Shown: piece after piece, positions 6,235 to 14,408 of the stretch
How positions within the stretch are numbered: position 1 is the first letter of the stretch
How the letters are laid out: every line of letters starts with the position of its first letter
NCBI GenBank assembly: GCA_001701165.1
Contig: DAAP01000011.1
Coordinates: 1-15,427 of the forward strand
Reading direction: 5' to 3'
From: Bacteroidales bacterium H4
GTDB taxonomy: Bacteria > Bacteroidota > Bacteroidia > Bacteroidales > Muribaculaceae
DNA length: 15,427 nt
Translations under genes and position numbers: made by a program
Notes under the pieces: generated by a model
Seen by the model: only the letters and a program-made list of their open reading frames with translations
What the model was told of the DNA's origin: nothing
Database searches by the model: none

Positions 6235-8637
6235 ATGAGCATTATTACACCCCACAATAAGGCACAAGACAGCAGCCAAAAGCAAGACAACGACGCTCCG
6301 CTGAGCCGCGACGAACGCAATCGACGCATCGTCCGCCGCATGTGGATAGTCTTCGGCAGCCTTGCAGTCGCCGGCCTGCTGTTTTTCATTATGGTATACA
6401 ACGGCATCATCGGGTATATGCCTCCCGTCGAGGAGCTCAAGAACCCCAAGGACCGCTTTGCCTCAGTATTATACACCGCCGACGGCGTCGAGATGGGCCG
6501 CTACTTCCGCAGCACCGGCAACCGTGTCTATGCCGACTACGATGAAATTTCGCAACACGTGGTGGACGCCCTGGTAGCCACCGAGGACGCTCGCTTCGAA
6601 GAACATTCCGGCATAGACTTCCGTGCCCTGTTCCGTGCCATAGTCAAGACCGTCATACTTCGCGACAAAAGCGCCGGCGGCGGATCGACCATCACCCAAC
6701 AATTGGCCAAACTGCTGTACACCCCGCCAAGTGACGGACTCTTCGAGCGCGCCATGCAGAAGCCAATCGAATGGATGATAGCCATCAAACTCGAGCGCTA
6801 CTACTCCAAGGAAGAAATTGTCAAGATGTACCTCAACCAGTTTGACTTCCTGTACAATGCCGTGGGTATCAAATCGGCCGCTCAAGTATACTTCAATAAA
6901 GAGGCACGCAACCTCAACCTACAAGAATCCGCCCTGCTGGTGGGAATGGTCAAAAACCCGACATATTACAACCCCGTGCGCCATCCCGAGCGCGCCACCA
7001 AGCGGCGCAACATCGTCTTCGAGCAAATGCAGAAAGCCGGGATAATCAGCGAAGCGCAGCGCGATTCGCTCAGCCGCCTGCCTCTGGGTCTTGACTTCCA
7101 CCGCATGGATCACAACGACGGCATCGCGCCCTACTTCCGCGAAGAACTGCGCCGTATCCTTACCGCCAATAAGCCCGAACGCTCCAATTATCCCTCATGG
7201 GACCGGCAGCGTTTCGTGGACGACTCCATAGCGTGGGACACCAACCCCTTGTACGGCTGGATAGCCAAGAACCCCAAAGCCGACGGCTCGTACTATGACA
7301 TCTACGCCGACGGACTGCGCATCTACACAACCATAGACTCGCGCATGCAGCGCTATGCCGAAGAGGCCGTACACGAACATCTGTCCGACCTGCAACGTCG
7401 CTTCGACCGCGAAAAGCGCGGAATGCCCTACACATCCAATCCCAACGAGCTCAGCGCCGCCGGACGCGAAAAACTCATACGCAATGCCATACGCCAAAGC
7501 GAGCGCTACCGCGTGGCCAAAGCCGCCGGCCTCTCCGATGACGAAATCACCAAACAGTTCGACACCCCGGTGGACATGACATTATTCTCCTACAACGGCC
7601 CCGTCGAAAAGACCATGACCCCACGCGACTCGATATTGTACGTCAAGTCCTTCCTGCGCACAGGCTTCATGTCTATGGATCCGCGCAACGGACACGTCAA
7701 GGCCTACGTCGGCGGACCCGACTTCCGATTCTTCCAATACGACATGGTGTCCACGGGCCGCCGACAGATAGGCTCGACCATCAAGCCGTTCCTATACACC
7801 CTGGCCATGGAAAGCGGATTCTCGCCATGCAGCACATTCCTGAACGCACAACCCACCTATACCGATGCCGCCGGCAACGTCTGGTCGCCGCGCAACTCCG
7901 GACGTGCTCGAATAGGAGAAATGGTAGACCTGCGCTGGGCTCTGACCAACTCGAACAACTGGATTTCGGCACGACTAATCAACGAAGTAGGTCCGTCGCG
8001 ACTGGTCAATCTGATGCACAACCTCGGTATTACCAACAAGTTACCCTCGGTGATGTCCCTGGCTCTGGGACCCTGCGAAGTTTCAGTGCGCGAGATGGTG
8101 GCCGCATATAGCGCCTTCGCCAATAAAGGCATGCGCGTAGACCCCATATACGTCACCGCCATCACGGACAACAACGGCAACGTTCTGGCCCAATTCTCAC
8201 CCAACCAGACCGAGGTCATCAGCGAAACCGCATATTATCGCATACTGTCCATATTGCTCAACGTCGTCGACTCCGGCACCGGCAATCGCCTGCGCCGCGC
8301 TCCATATGCACTGACGGCGCAGATAGGCGGCAAAACCGGCACCACCAACTTCAATGCCGACGGCTGGTTCATGGGCTTCACGCCCGAGCTGGTGTCCGGC
8401 GTATGGGTCGGCGGTGACGAACGATACATACACTTCAATACCATGGCCGATGGCCAAGGCGCCGAAATGGCGCTGCCAATCTACGGCCGCTACATGCGCA
8501 AGGTCTACAATGACAAGACATTGCCGTACAGCCAAAGCACCGCCTTCGCCTTCCCGCCCGGCATCAGCCTATGCGACGGATACGAAGGCCCCGAGGTTGA
8601 GGCCGAGGAAGCCACCGTCGGCGACGTCTTTGACTAA
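6235..8637 (+). CDS. mrcA: Penicillin-binding protein 1A, bifunctional transglycosylase/transpeptidase
   Basis: About 800 residues. It polymerises lipid II into glycan strands and cross-links the peptides on the periplasmic side of the inner membrane. Numbered from the ATG at 6235: a cytoplasmic basic N-terminus, one membrane segment at about 36-60, then the GT51 domain with catalytic E117 in TEDARFEEHSGID, GGGSTITQQLAKLLY at about 148-162, and a KLERYYSKEEIVKMYLNQ stretch. The transpeptidase domain has all three motifs: S514-T-I-K517, S573-N-N575 and K700-T-G. Both activities should be intact. An in-frame ATG at 6205 would add ten residues but lies almost at the predicted transcription start. 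The C-terminus after FPPGISLCDGYEG is short and acidic. The gene has its own promoter and is convergent with the flippase gene. Family and motifs are certain; the symbol is by homology class. Confidence 0.95.
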   Translation: MSIITPHNKAQDSSQKQDNDAPLSRDERNRRIVRRMWIVFGSLAVAGLLFFIMVYNGIIGYMPPVEELKNPKDRFASVLYTADGVEMGRYFRSTGNRVYADYDEISQHVVDALVATEDARFEEHSGIDFRALFRAIVKTVILRDKSAGGGSTITQQLAKLLYTPPSDGLFERAMQKPIEWMIAIKLERYYSKEEIVKMYLNQFDFLYNAVGIKSAAQVYFNKEARNLNLQESALLVGMVKNPTYYNPVRHPERATKRRNIVFEQMQKAGIISEAQRDSLSRLPLGLDFHRMDHNDGIAPYFREELRRILTANKPERSNYPSWDRQRFVDDSIAWDTNPLYGWIAKNPKADGSYYDIYADGLRIYTTIDSRMQRYAEEAVHEHLSDLQRRFDREKRGMPYTSNPNELSAAGREKLIRNAIRQSERYRVAKAAGLSDDEITKQFDTPVDMTLFSYNGPVEKTMTPRDSILYVKSFLRTGFMSMDPRNGHVKAYVGGPDFRFFQYDMVSTGRRQIGSTIKPFLYTLAMESGFSPCSTFLNAQPTYTDAAGNVWSPRNSGRARIGEMVDLRWALTNSNNWISARLINEVGPSRLVNLMHNLGITNKLPSVMSLALGPCEVSVREMVAAYSAFANKGMRVDPIYVTAITDNNGNVLAQFSPNQTEVISETAYYRILSILLNVVDSGTGNRLRRAPYALTAQIGGKTGTTNFNADGWFMGFTPELVSGVWVGGDERYIHFNTMADGQGAEMALPIYGRYMRKVYNDKTLPYSQSTAFAFPPGISLCDGYEGPEVEAEEATVGDVFD

Positions 8638-8648
8638 ACGACATAATA

Positions 8649-8708
8649 CCACAACAAAGCGTAGGCGCATCGATAACTCGGAATCGATGCGCCTACGCTT
8701 TGTCGTGG
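8649..8708. repeat. Large inverted repeat between convergent genes, candidate bidirectional transcription stop
   Basis: Arms at 8649-8674 and 8683-8708 pair at 25 of 26 positions (one A/C mismatch) around an 8-nt loop. The left arm begins 11 nt after the PBP1A stop codon. Neither side is followed by a T-tract, so it does not fit a classic intrinsic terminator, though its place between convergent genes suggests termination or mRNA 3'-end protection. Confidence 0.75.
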
Positions 8709-8717
8709 CGAGTGGAT

Positions 8718-8808
8718 TGACGCCTATATTGGTTTTTATAGTAATGTGTCGTAAAAGGCTATTATAGCTATTACAACTGTAATGGCTATGCTATGACGCC
8801 TATATTGG
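8718..8808 (+). repeat. 15-bp direct repeat flanking a second hairpin
   Basis: TGACGCCTATATTGG occurs exactly at 8718-8732 and 8794-8808. Between them, TAGCTATTAC (8765-8774) and GTAATGGCTA (8779-8788) form a 10-bp stem with one G-T wobble and a 4-nt loop. Several further GGCTAT copies lie around them. On the minus strand this sits 34 nt after the flippase stop codon and could contribute to its 3' end. No strong U-tract follows in either direction. Confidence 0.6.
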
Positions 8809-8821
8809 CTATTTTACAGGC

Positions 8822-10252
8822 TTATGCGTGTCTGCGCTTGAAAGCCTCAAACCACGGACGCAAAAGCGGGCGCACAGCCGGAATCGTAGCGACAACGGGC
8901 ACGATGGCAGCCACCCACGGCGAAACAAAATTTTTGAGCACAAGCGTAAGCACGGCGCAGACCGTCACCACGGCCAGCAACAGCCATAGACGGCGCGGCC
9001 ATACAAGACGATAGCGGCGTACATACACCACATATGTAATGACCGTATATAACGCATACCATACTATGTACGACACGCCCAGGCCCTCGAAACGCCAAAG
9101 CGAGTAGCCCAAGACATTCAAAGCCAGCCCCAAGAATGCGCTGAGGCTTTCGGTGAGTATGTAGACCGCACCATCGCCCTTTGCCAAAATGACAAAAGCC
9201 ATACACCAGGACGTTGCGCGGAAAAACACGCCGATAATACCTATCGAAACCAGCGGCAGCATCTCCAGAAAACGCTCGGCGTACAAGATGCGCACCATCA
9301 ACCCGTCAAGCACAATCATGCCCAATACAACCGGCACGAGGATGCGCAAAGCCAGTTCGCACTCATGAGCCACGAGCACCGAAGTGCGATGCCGCGAGTG
9401 CGTCACTGCCGACAGATGCGGATAGTACTCCACCCATGCCCCGGTAAGCACCACGCCTACATAGGTGTTGATAATCGTATATCCCGCCTGGTAAAGTCCG
9501 AGATCGGCGGTGGACCCCGTATGGTTGAGCCATAGTACAAAGACGTAATTCATCAGCTGAGTCACCACGGCCGACAAGGTCATCAATGCACCCAGCTTGA
9601 CAAATCCGCGTCCGCGGCGTATAATCTCGCGCGCGGCTAAGGCGCTGCGCGGCGTGCGCACACGGTAGAAATGAGCTGCCACGGCCATGCATATCGAGGC
9701 GGCAAGTATCACCGGGATGACCGAAGACTCGCGCAACCACCATATAAGAGCCACGGCAACCACGGTGGATGCCACCGCCGCTACCGCGCCGCTCTTGGCC
9801 AGTCGACGAAGACGTCCGAGCCCTTGCATCAAAGCGTTCTCTGCGCCGCCGTAAGAAGAGCACAACGCCACCGGAGACAGTATAGCCAAGGTCCACCACT
9901 TGTCCGTGGTGTCAAACATCCAATAGCTCAACAGCGGCGATAGCAACAATATCAGCGCCATGCCGCCGCAGCCGAGCCACAGACTCCATCGGCGCACCAC
10001 CACAGCCGTGTCGCCGGCCGCATCCGACCCCTCACGCGCAATGTCACGCACAGCGCTCTGGTCCATGGACATACGCGTGACTATCGAGACAAGGTCCAAA
10101 GTCGTATTGTACAGCATCAGCAGGCCAAGGCCTATAGGTCCAACAAGTACAGCAAAAAGCTTGTTGCGTACCAGCGAGCATACGATGTTCAGTACACGTA
10201 TGCCCGAAAACAGGCTTATCGCCCCGAGTATTCGGCTTACCGAGCGACCCAT
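8822..10252 (-). CDS. Wzx-like oligosaccharide flippase (polysaccharide biosynthesis transporter)
   Basis: 476 residues, almost entirely hydrophobic membrane segments joined by short basic loops; roughly 12-14 helices are expected. The N-terminus (LVRNKLFAVLVGPIGLGLL, then a stretch ending in DQSAVRDIA) is characteristic of Wzx/RfbX O-antigen translocases of the MOP superfamily. These move undecaprenyl-linked sugar units from the inner to the outer face of the cytoplasmic membrane. The gene overlaps the 3' end of the EnvC-like gene by 16 nt, indicating translational coupling, and it is the last gene of the minus-strand cluster. No glycosyltransferase or polymerase gene adjoins it, so its lipid-linked substrate cannot be told. 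Another MOP-family role is possible but less likely. Confidence 0.82.
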   Translation of the reverse strand: MGRSVSRILGAISLFSGIRVLNIVCSLVRNKLFAVLVGPIGLGLLMLYNTTLDLVSIVTRMSMDQSAVRDIAREGSDAAGDTAVVVRRWSLWLGCGGMALILLLSPLLSYWMFDTTDKWWTLAILSPVALCSSYGGAENALMQGLGRLRRLAKSGAVAAVASTVVAVALIWWLRESSVIPVILAASICMAVAAHFYRVRTPRSALAAREIIRRGRGFVKLGALMTLSAVVTQLMNYVFVLWLNHTGSTADLGLYQAGYTIINTYVGVVLTGAWVEYYPHLSAVTHSRHRTSVLVAHECELALRILVPVVLGMIVLDGLMVRILYAERFLEMLPLVSIGIIGVFFRATSWCMAFVILAKGDGAVYILTESLSAFLGLALNVLGYSLWRFEGLGVSYIVWYALYTVITYVVYVRRYRLVWPRRLWLLLAVVTVCAVLTLVLKNFVSPWVAAIVPVVATIPAVRPLLRPWFEAFKRRHA

Positions 10253-11604
10253 TCCAAAGGATTAAGTTTGTGTGCGCCGCGCCGTACCTCGAAGTGCAGT
10301 CGGGTCACGTTCTCCACCTTGTCCGTAAATAGCGTGCCCAAGGCCTGCCCGGTGACCACTTGGTCTCCTTTTTTGACATTGAGCGTCCCGATGCCGCCGT
10401 ATATGGTGAGATACTTGCCGTGGGTGATGATTATCACCATGTTCATCCCGGCCATGTAGCTGATGGAGCGTACCGTTCCGGCAAAGACGGCGCGGGCACG
10501 CGTGCCGGGCGCGGTGTTCATCTCTATACCCGAGCTGTTGATGGTCAGACCTTCGTAGGTCTGCGTACCAAAGGTGGCGGTAATGGTATATTTGCCCGAT
10601 ACCGGAAACGGCATACGACCTTTATTGGCTTCGAAACTACCTGTCAACTTGCGCGTTGCCGCATCTGCCGTTGTTTCGGCCATTGGAGGTTCGGGAGCGG
10701 TCGGCTTGGACGGCTGTTCCTGCCCCCGGCGATTTTGTTGTTGCCGCTCGCGTTCGCGCTGTTGCCGCTGTCGCTCGCGCCGGCGTGCTTCTTCTTGCTC
10801 GCGGGCTATGCGGCGCTGTTCCTCGGCGACGATACGGTCCAATTCGCGGTCCAATTGCTGCATGCGGCGACGGCGCTGAGCCAGCACTTCCTGCAAGGAC
10901 GATCCTTGACGACGTAAATCGTTGACCATCTGCTGCGACCGGTTTTGTTGCGTCACCAGGACATTGCGTGCTATGCTAAGTCGATTGATTGCGTCTGTCT
11001 GATGTGCCAGCATATTATTCAGGTCGTTGCGACGGCTGTCCAGCTGCGCTATAGCTTCGCGCAGTCGCGTGATTTTGGCCACGCGATGTCGATTGAGCTG
11101 CTTAAGGTAGCCTATGCGCCGTACTGCCATGTTGAAATCCTTGGAAGCAAAGACAAAAGCCAAATTATTGGCCTGACAGCGGCGTGCACGCTGCCGGCGC
11201 AGGGCGACAGCCACATCGGCACGCAGCGAATCGACAAGCGCCTCCATGCCCTGTATCGAATCCTGCATAGATGCAATACCTCGATTGAGCGAGTCTACCG
11301 TGATTTGCAGCGATGATATGTGTCTGTTTTGGGTGAATATGCGCGAATTGAGGTCGTTGAGCTGGTTGAGCCGACGTTGTGTCGCACGTTTATTGTCATC
11401 GATTTTACGCCGCGTTTCAGTGATTTCGCGTGCCGTATTTGTTCGCTCGCGTTTTATGTCCGAGGCTGTGCGCGGCTTGGATGCTGCGGCCGTGGTACGC
11501 GGCTTGGCTTTTCGTGTCTTCTTGGCATAGGCATCCGGTGCAAAGACGGTGCCGCCGATGGCACAGACTATGACGGTAATGGCTATGACGGCAAGATTTT
11601 TCAT
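10237..11604 (-). CDS. EnvC-like murein hydrolase activator with degenerate LytM (M23) domain
   Basis: 455 residues. An N-terminal signal peptide (cleavage near AYA, about residue 27) is followed by long coiled coils (about 48-260), an Arg/Gln/Glu-rich linker (about 261-310) and a C-terminal LytM/M23 domain (about 333-452). This matches the EnvC architecture, a periplasmic factor that switches on amidases during septal peptidoglycan splitting. Compared with active M23 peptidases the zinc site is degraded: the HxGxD position reads S357-S-G-I-E361, and the HxH position reads R435-L-H437. Only one ligand histidine remains, so it is probably a non-catalytic activator. Its start is 1 nt after the DUF4292 gene stop and its 3' end overlaps the flippase gene. 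Nearby PBP1A and the flippase fit an envelope-growth context. The partner amidase is not in the window. Confidence 0.88.
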   Translation of the reverse strand: MKNLAVIAITVIVCAIGGTVFAPDAYAKKTRKAKPRTTAAASKPRTASDIKRERTNTAREITETRRKIDDNKRATQRRLNQLNDLNSRIFTQNRHISSLQITVDSLNRGIASMQDSIQGMEALVDSLRADVAVALRRQRARRCQANNLAFVFASKDFNMAVRRIGYLKQLNRHRVAKITRLREAIAQLDSRRNDLNNMLAHQTDAINRLSIARNVLVTQQNRSQQMVNDLRRQGSSLQEVLAQRRRRMQQLDRELDRIVAEEQRRIAREQEEARRRERQRQQRERERQQQNRRGQEQPSKPTAPEPPMAETTADAATRKLTGSFEANKGRMPFPVSGKYTITATFGTQTYEGLTINSSGIEMNTAPGTRARAVFAGTVRSISYMAGMNMVIIITHGKYLTIYGGIGTLNVKKGDQVVTGQALGTLFTDKVENVTRLHFEVRRGAHKLNPLEWVAR

Positions 11605-11605
11605 A

Positions 11606-12274
11606 TCAGAGCGTTATGTTCTTGAAGATATGCTGGGCCTCGGCGATGGTGATATTACGATATCCCTTGCCGGGACGGCGGAAGCGCACCTGCGGAAAGG
11701 TATTGCACCGCGCCGATGAGGGCGACCACTCGATAGCGGCACGCACGTCCGTTTTCTTCATCGTGGCATCTATGCCGACACTTCGCGCCATGCGTTCCGA
11801 CCCTGCGTTCTCATAATTGCTGTAGGTGACGCGTACAGGCAACGTCGAGGTTGCACCAAAGGAGACGACGTTGTCTACGGCCAAGGGCGAGCGGCCCATC
11901 AGCAATTCCTGTATATGCCCTATGCCCATGTCTTTGCGATAATGTCCGAGGACTGCATCCATCGACTCTGCAAAGAAATACTTGTGGTACTTGTCCACAA
12001 AAAATACCGAGTCGGCAGTCACGTTGAGCACTGCGGCTTCGAACCCGAGTACGCGAAAAGACATGTATACCACGCTGTCACGCACAATGGTTGCACGTCC
12101 GCCCATCGAAAACGAGGTCGGTGACTTGAGCGACAACTTGACCGGAAGCGTCATGTCGTGCCACGTCCCGCCTTCGGGGGCGAGCGATAGCGCGGCCTTG
12201 TGGCCGGAGCATCCGACAAATATGCCGCATATCATCGCGGCTATCATCATGTAAATTGTAGTCTTAATCTTCAT
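11606..12274 (-). CDS. DUF4292 family lipoprotein
   Basis: 222 residues. A type II signal peptide with lipobox ending at C22 (IFVGC followed by SGHKAALS) predicts a lipid-anchored periplasmic or outer-membrane protein. The body resembles the Bacteroidota DUF4292 family: GGRATIVRDSVVYMSFRVLG followed by a DSVFFVDKYHKYFF segment, beta-rich and without obvious catalytic residues. It is 9 nt downstream of the TPR gene and 1 nt upstream of the EnvC-like gene, so all three are almost certainly co-expressed. The family's biochemical function is unknown to me. The repeated companionship with a TPR protein and an EnvC-like factor suggests an envelope-assembly role (inference). Confidence 0.85.
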   Translation of the reverse strand: MKIKTTIYMMIAAMICGIFVGCSGHKAALSLAPEGGTWHDMTLPVKLSLKSPTSFSMGGRATIVRDSVVYMSFRVLGFEAAVLNVTADSVFFVDKYHKYFFAESMDAVLGHYRKDMGIGHIQELLMGRSPLAVDNVVSFGATSTLPVRVTYSNYENAGSERMARSVGIDATMKKTDVRAAIEWSPSSARCNTFPQVRFRRPGKGYRNITIAEAQHIFKNITL

Positions 12275-12283
12275 GTCTGAGTG

Positions 12284-14302
12284 TCAATGTTTTTGTTTGG
12301 ACGGCTTCGGCTTGGATGTATCGGGCTTGGACGCGCCTGACTTGGACGGTTTGTCCCGGTCGTCCGCAGCCTGTTTGGCCTTACCCTTTTTGTCTTCATA
12401 GAAATAAGTCTTGTACTTGACTTTGCGTGCCAGCATCTCGTCATCGGGAGCGAGAATGGCGGCTCGTTTCCAGAATTCCAAAGCCTGTTCGGGCAGCCCG
12501 CTCATAAAGTATATGTCTCCTGCGTGCGATAGCACTTCGGCAGACACTATATCGTTTGTGTCAAAGTCCTCGCCTTCAATTATATCCGAGCCGGCATCCG
12601 TTGCTTCCGTGCCGATGTGCGCCGAATCAGGCGCTATCGAATCGGAGACAAAGCCTTCGGGTGACGCCACAGAGTCAATCGCGATACTGTCTTCGACGGG
12701 CAACGAGTACTTCAGTGTCAGGTCTATATATTTTTTTGCCTGCGGATAGTCACGTTTTTTGAAATACACCCACGCATATGTGTCCAGATACGTGGGATTT
12801 TCCATGTCAGAGAGCACCGCATAGCGTGCATACGACAAGGCTTGGTCCAGCAGCGTGTCGTTCTGAGCCATAGCATACGCGGCGTTGTTGTACGCCAGGA
12901 AGTTGGAAGGATAAATCTCTATGGACTTGTTGTACGTCTCGATAGCCTTGCTCAACGAATCGGCCGCCTGATAGGCATCGCCGAGTGTGGACATAAAATT
13001 GGATACGGCTTCGGGGTTGTTCACCTCGTTGATTTTGACCTTATGCAATACTTCCAAAGCCTCTTGCGGCCTGCCGTTGACGATATTAGCCGAAGCGGCC
13101 AGTATCGGGAAACCGAGATTGTCAGGCGAGTAGGTAATGCCGCCCACTGCCGTAGCTATGGCCGCCACCGTGTCGCCGCGCTGTATTTGCAACGAGTACA
13201 GCGACGAACGCACATCCGCGTCCGACGGATCAAGCGATAGTGCATATTCCATCTGCTCGGTGGCCTGTACCAAATTGCCGCAAGTGTACTCGAAGGCGCT
13301 GTACAGCGAGTGCAACGATGGCTCGCCCGGGTTGACCTGCTGCATACGCGCAAAGACATTCTCGATGCGCGGCCATTGGGCCGTGTCCGAGTACATACGG
13401 CCTACGTATCCGCGCAACAGCTCGTGCTTGGTCTCGTACTCCAGCGTTGGACTCACCAGGGCACGGAACACCTGACGATCGTATGCGGCCGAGTCGTTCC
13501 TGTCCGCATAGTACTGCGCCATGGCTATGAGTGCCGCTCCATAGGTGCTGTCTATCTCGCACGCCCGGCGTATGGACGCATGGCGCAACGAGTCTGCATC
13601 CAAGGTTTTGTATATCTCTGAAGCATATAGGAATACATCGGGGTCTCGCGGATTGGCATTCTCTAGTTGGTTGAGTTCGCGTACTATGGCCATGGTGTCT
13701 TTTTTGAGCGCCATGGCGCGTATCTTTTGCGAAGACAAGCCCATGTCCTTACCGGTTCCGCGTTCCAGACGTTCGAATATGGCCATAGCCTTGGTATATG
13801 CAGAGGTGTCGCCCGTGGCATATTTAACGATATATGCATTGGCCAGATTGGCGGCAGTCTCCGTGCGTTCCGGATATATTGAGTCAAGTGTGCGCCACAC
13901 CTCGATGACATCGTCATAGCGGTGCAGGTATCGCGCTATCGAGGCTATGGCCGAGCCGTTATAATACTGCGTCGGATCGGCGCGGAACTCGTCCCACAGC
14001 ACGGCATAGCTGCGATATACCTCCGCCGAATCGGGATCCATATTCAGGGTCAGCAGCGCTTGCAAGGCCTTGATGTTGATGTCCTCCGGATCAAGCGCCG
14101 CGGCATATTCTACAAGTCGCTGTGCCAAGTCGTTAGAATCGATATTTAAGGCTGACACAGCCTGCAAATAGGCATAGTCGGCCTTGCGCATGTCTGCGGC
14201 CTTCTCCCATGATGTTTGACGGTGGCCGGAAGCCGCCCACGATACTGCGGCCATCAGTGTCACCATGGCCGCCATTGTGCCAAATGCTCGACGTAGGGTC
14301 AT
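12284..14302 (-). CDS. Exported tetratricopeptide-repeat protein
   Basis: 672 residues. The N-terminus MTLRRAFGTMAAMVTLMAAV forms a signal peptide or anchor cleaved near SWA, placing the protein in the periplasm or envelope. Most of the chain is TPR-like helical hairpins with typical patterns such as LGDAYQAADSLSKAIETYNK, AYNNAAYAMAQND and YLDTYAWVYFKKRDYPQAKK. An acidic low-complexity insert (about 534-589, rich in Asp, Glu, Ser and Ile) interrupts the array before one last TPR (about 590-625). The C-terminal tail from about 637 is rich in Lys, Pro and Ser. TPR arrays bind protein partners; the partner here is unknown, but the tight linkage with the DUF4292 lipoprotein and EnvC-like protein points to envelope work. 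The gene lies 106 nt after dut. TPR assignment is firm, role inferred. Confidence 0.88.
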   Translation of the reverse strand: MTLRRAFGTMAAMVTLMAAVSWAASGHRQTSWEKAADMRKADYAYLQAVSALNIDSNDLAQRLVEYAAALDPEDINIKALQALLTLNMDPDSAEVYRSYAVLWDEFRADPTQYYNGSAIASIARYLHRYDDVIEVWRTLDSIYPERTETAANLANAYIVKYATGDTSAYTKAMAIFERLERGTGKDMGLSSQKIRAMALKKDTMAIVRELNQLENANPRDPDVFLYASEIYKTLDADSLRHASIRRACEIDSTYGAALIAMAQYYADRNDSAAYDRQVFRALVSPTLEYETKHELLRGYVGRMYSDTAQWPRIENVFARMQQVNPGEPSLHSLYSAFEYTCGNLVQATEQMEYALSLDPSDADVRSSLYSLQIQRGDTVAAIATAVGGITYSPDNLGFPILAASANIVNGRPQEALEVLHKVKINEVNNPEAVSNFMSTLGDAYQAADSLSKAIETYNKSIEIYPSNFLAYNNAAYAMAQNDTLLDQALSYARYAVLSDMENPTYLDTYAWVYFKKRDYPQAKKYIDLTLKYSLPVEDSIAIDSVASPEGFVSDSIAPDSAHIGTEATDAGSDIIEGEDFDTNDIVSAEVLSHAGDIYFMSGLPEQALEFWKRAAILAPDDEMLARKVKYKTYFYEDKKGKAKQAADDRDKPSKSGASKPDTSKPKPSKQKH

Positions 14303-14408
14303 ATCTGACTGTTGTTGTAATTATTATTGTCTACAATCCACGAGGTCGCCTGCCTAATGCAGCGGCGTCATGCGCGAGAGTACTCACCCGACTGTGCCCC
14401 GGAATGGT
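14303..14408 (-). other. Short spacer between dut and the TPR gene
   Basis: The 106 nt contain no TAnnTTTG box on the minus strand and no convincing hairpin terminator, so read-through from dut into the TPR gene is the simplest reading. The part next to the TPR start is AT-rich, as is usual before Bacteroidota start codons. Confidence 0.4.

Noticed and set aside
8649..8708. Insertion-sequence terminal inverted repeats
   Set aside because: The arms are only 8 nt apart with no transposase, so this is a hairpin and not the ends of an IS.
9363..9899. 178-codon minus-strand ORF inside the flippase gene
   Set aside because: Arg/Gly-rich frame-shadow of the flippase, which has a coherent membrane topology in the other frame.
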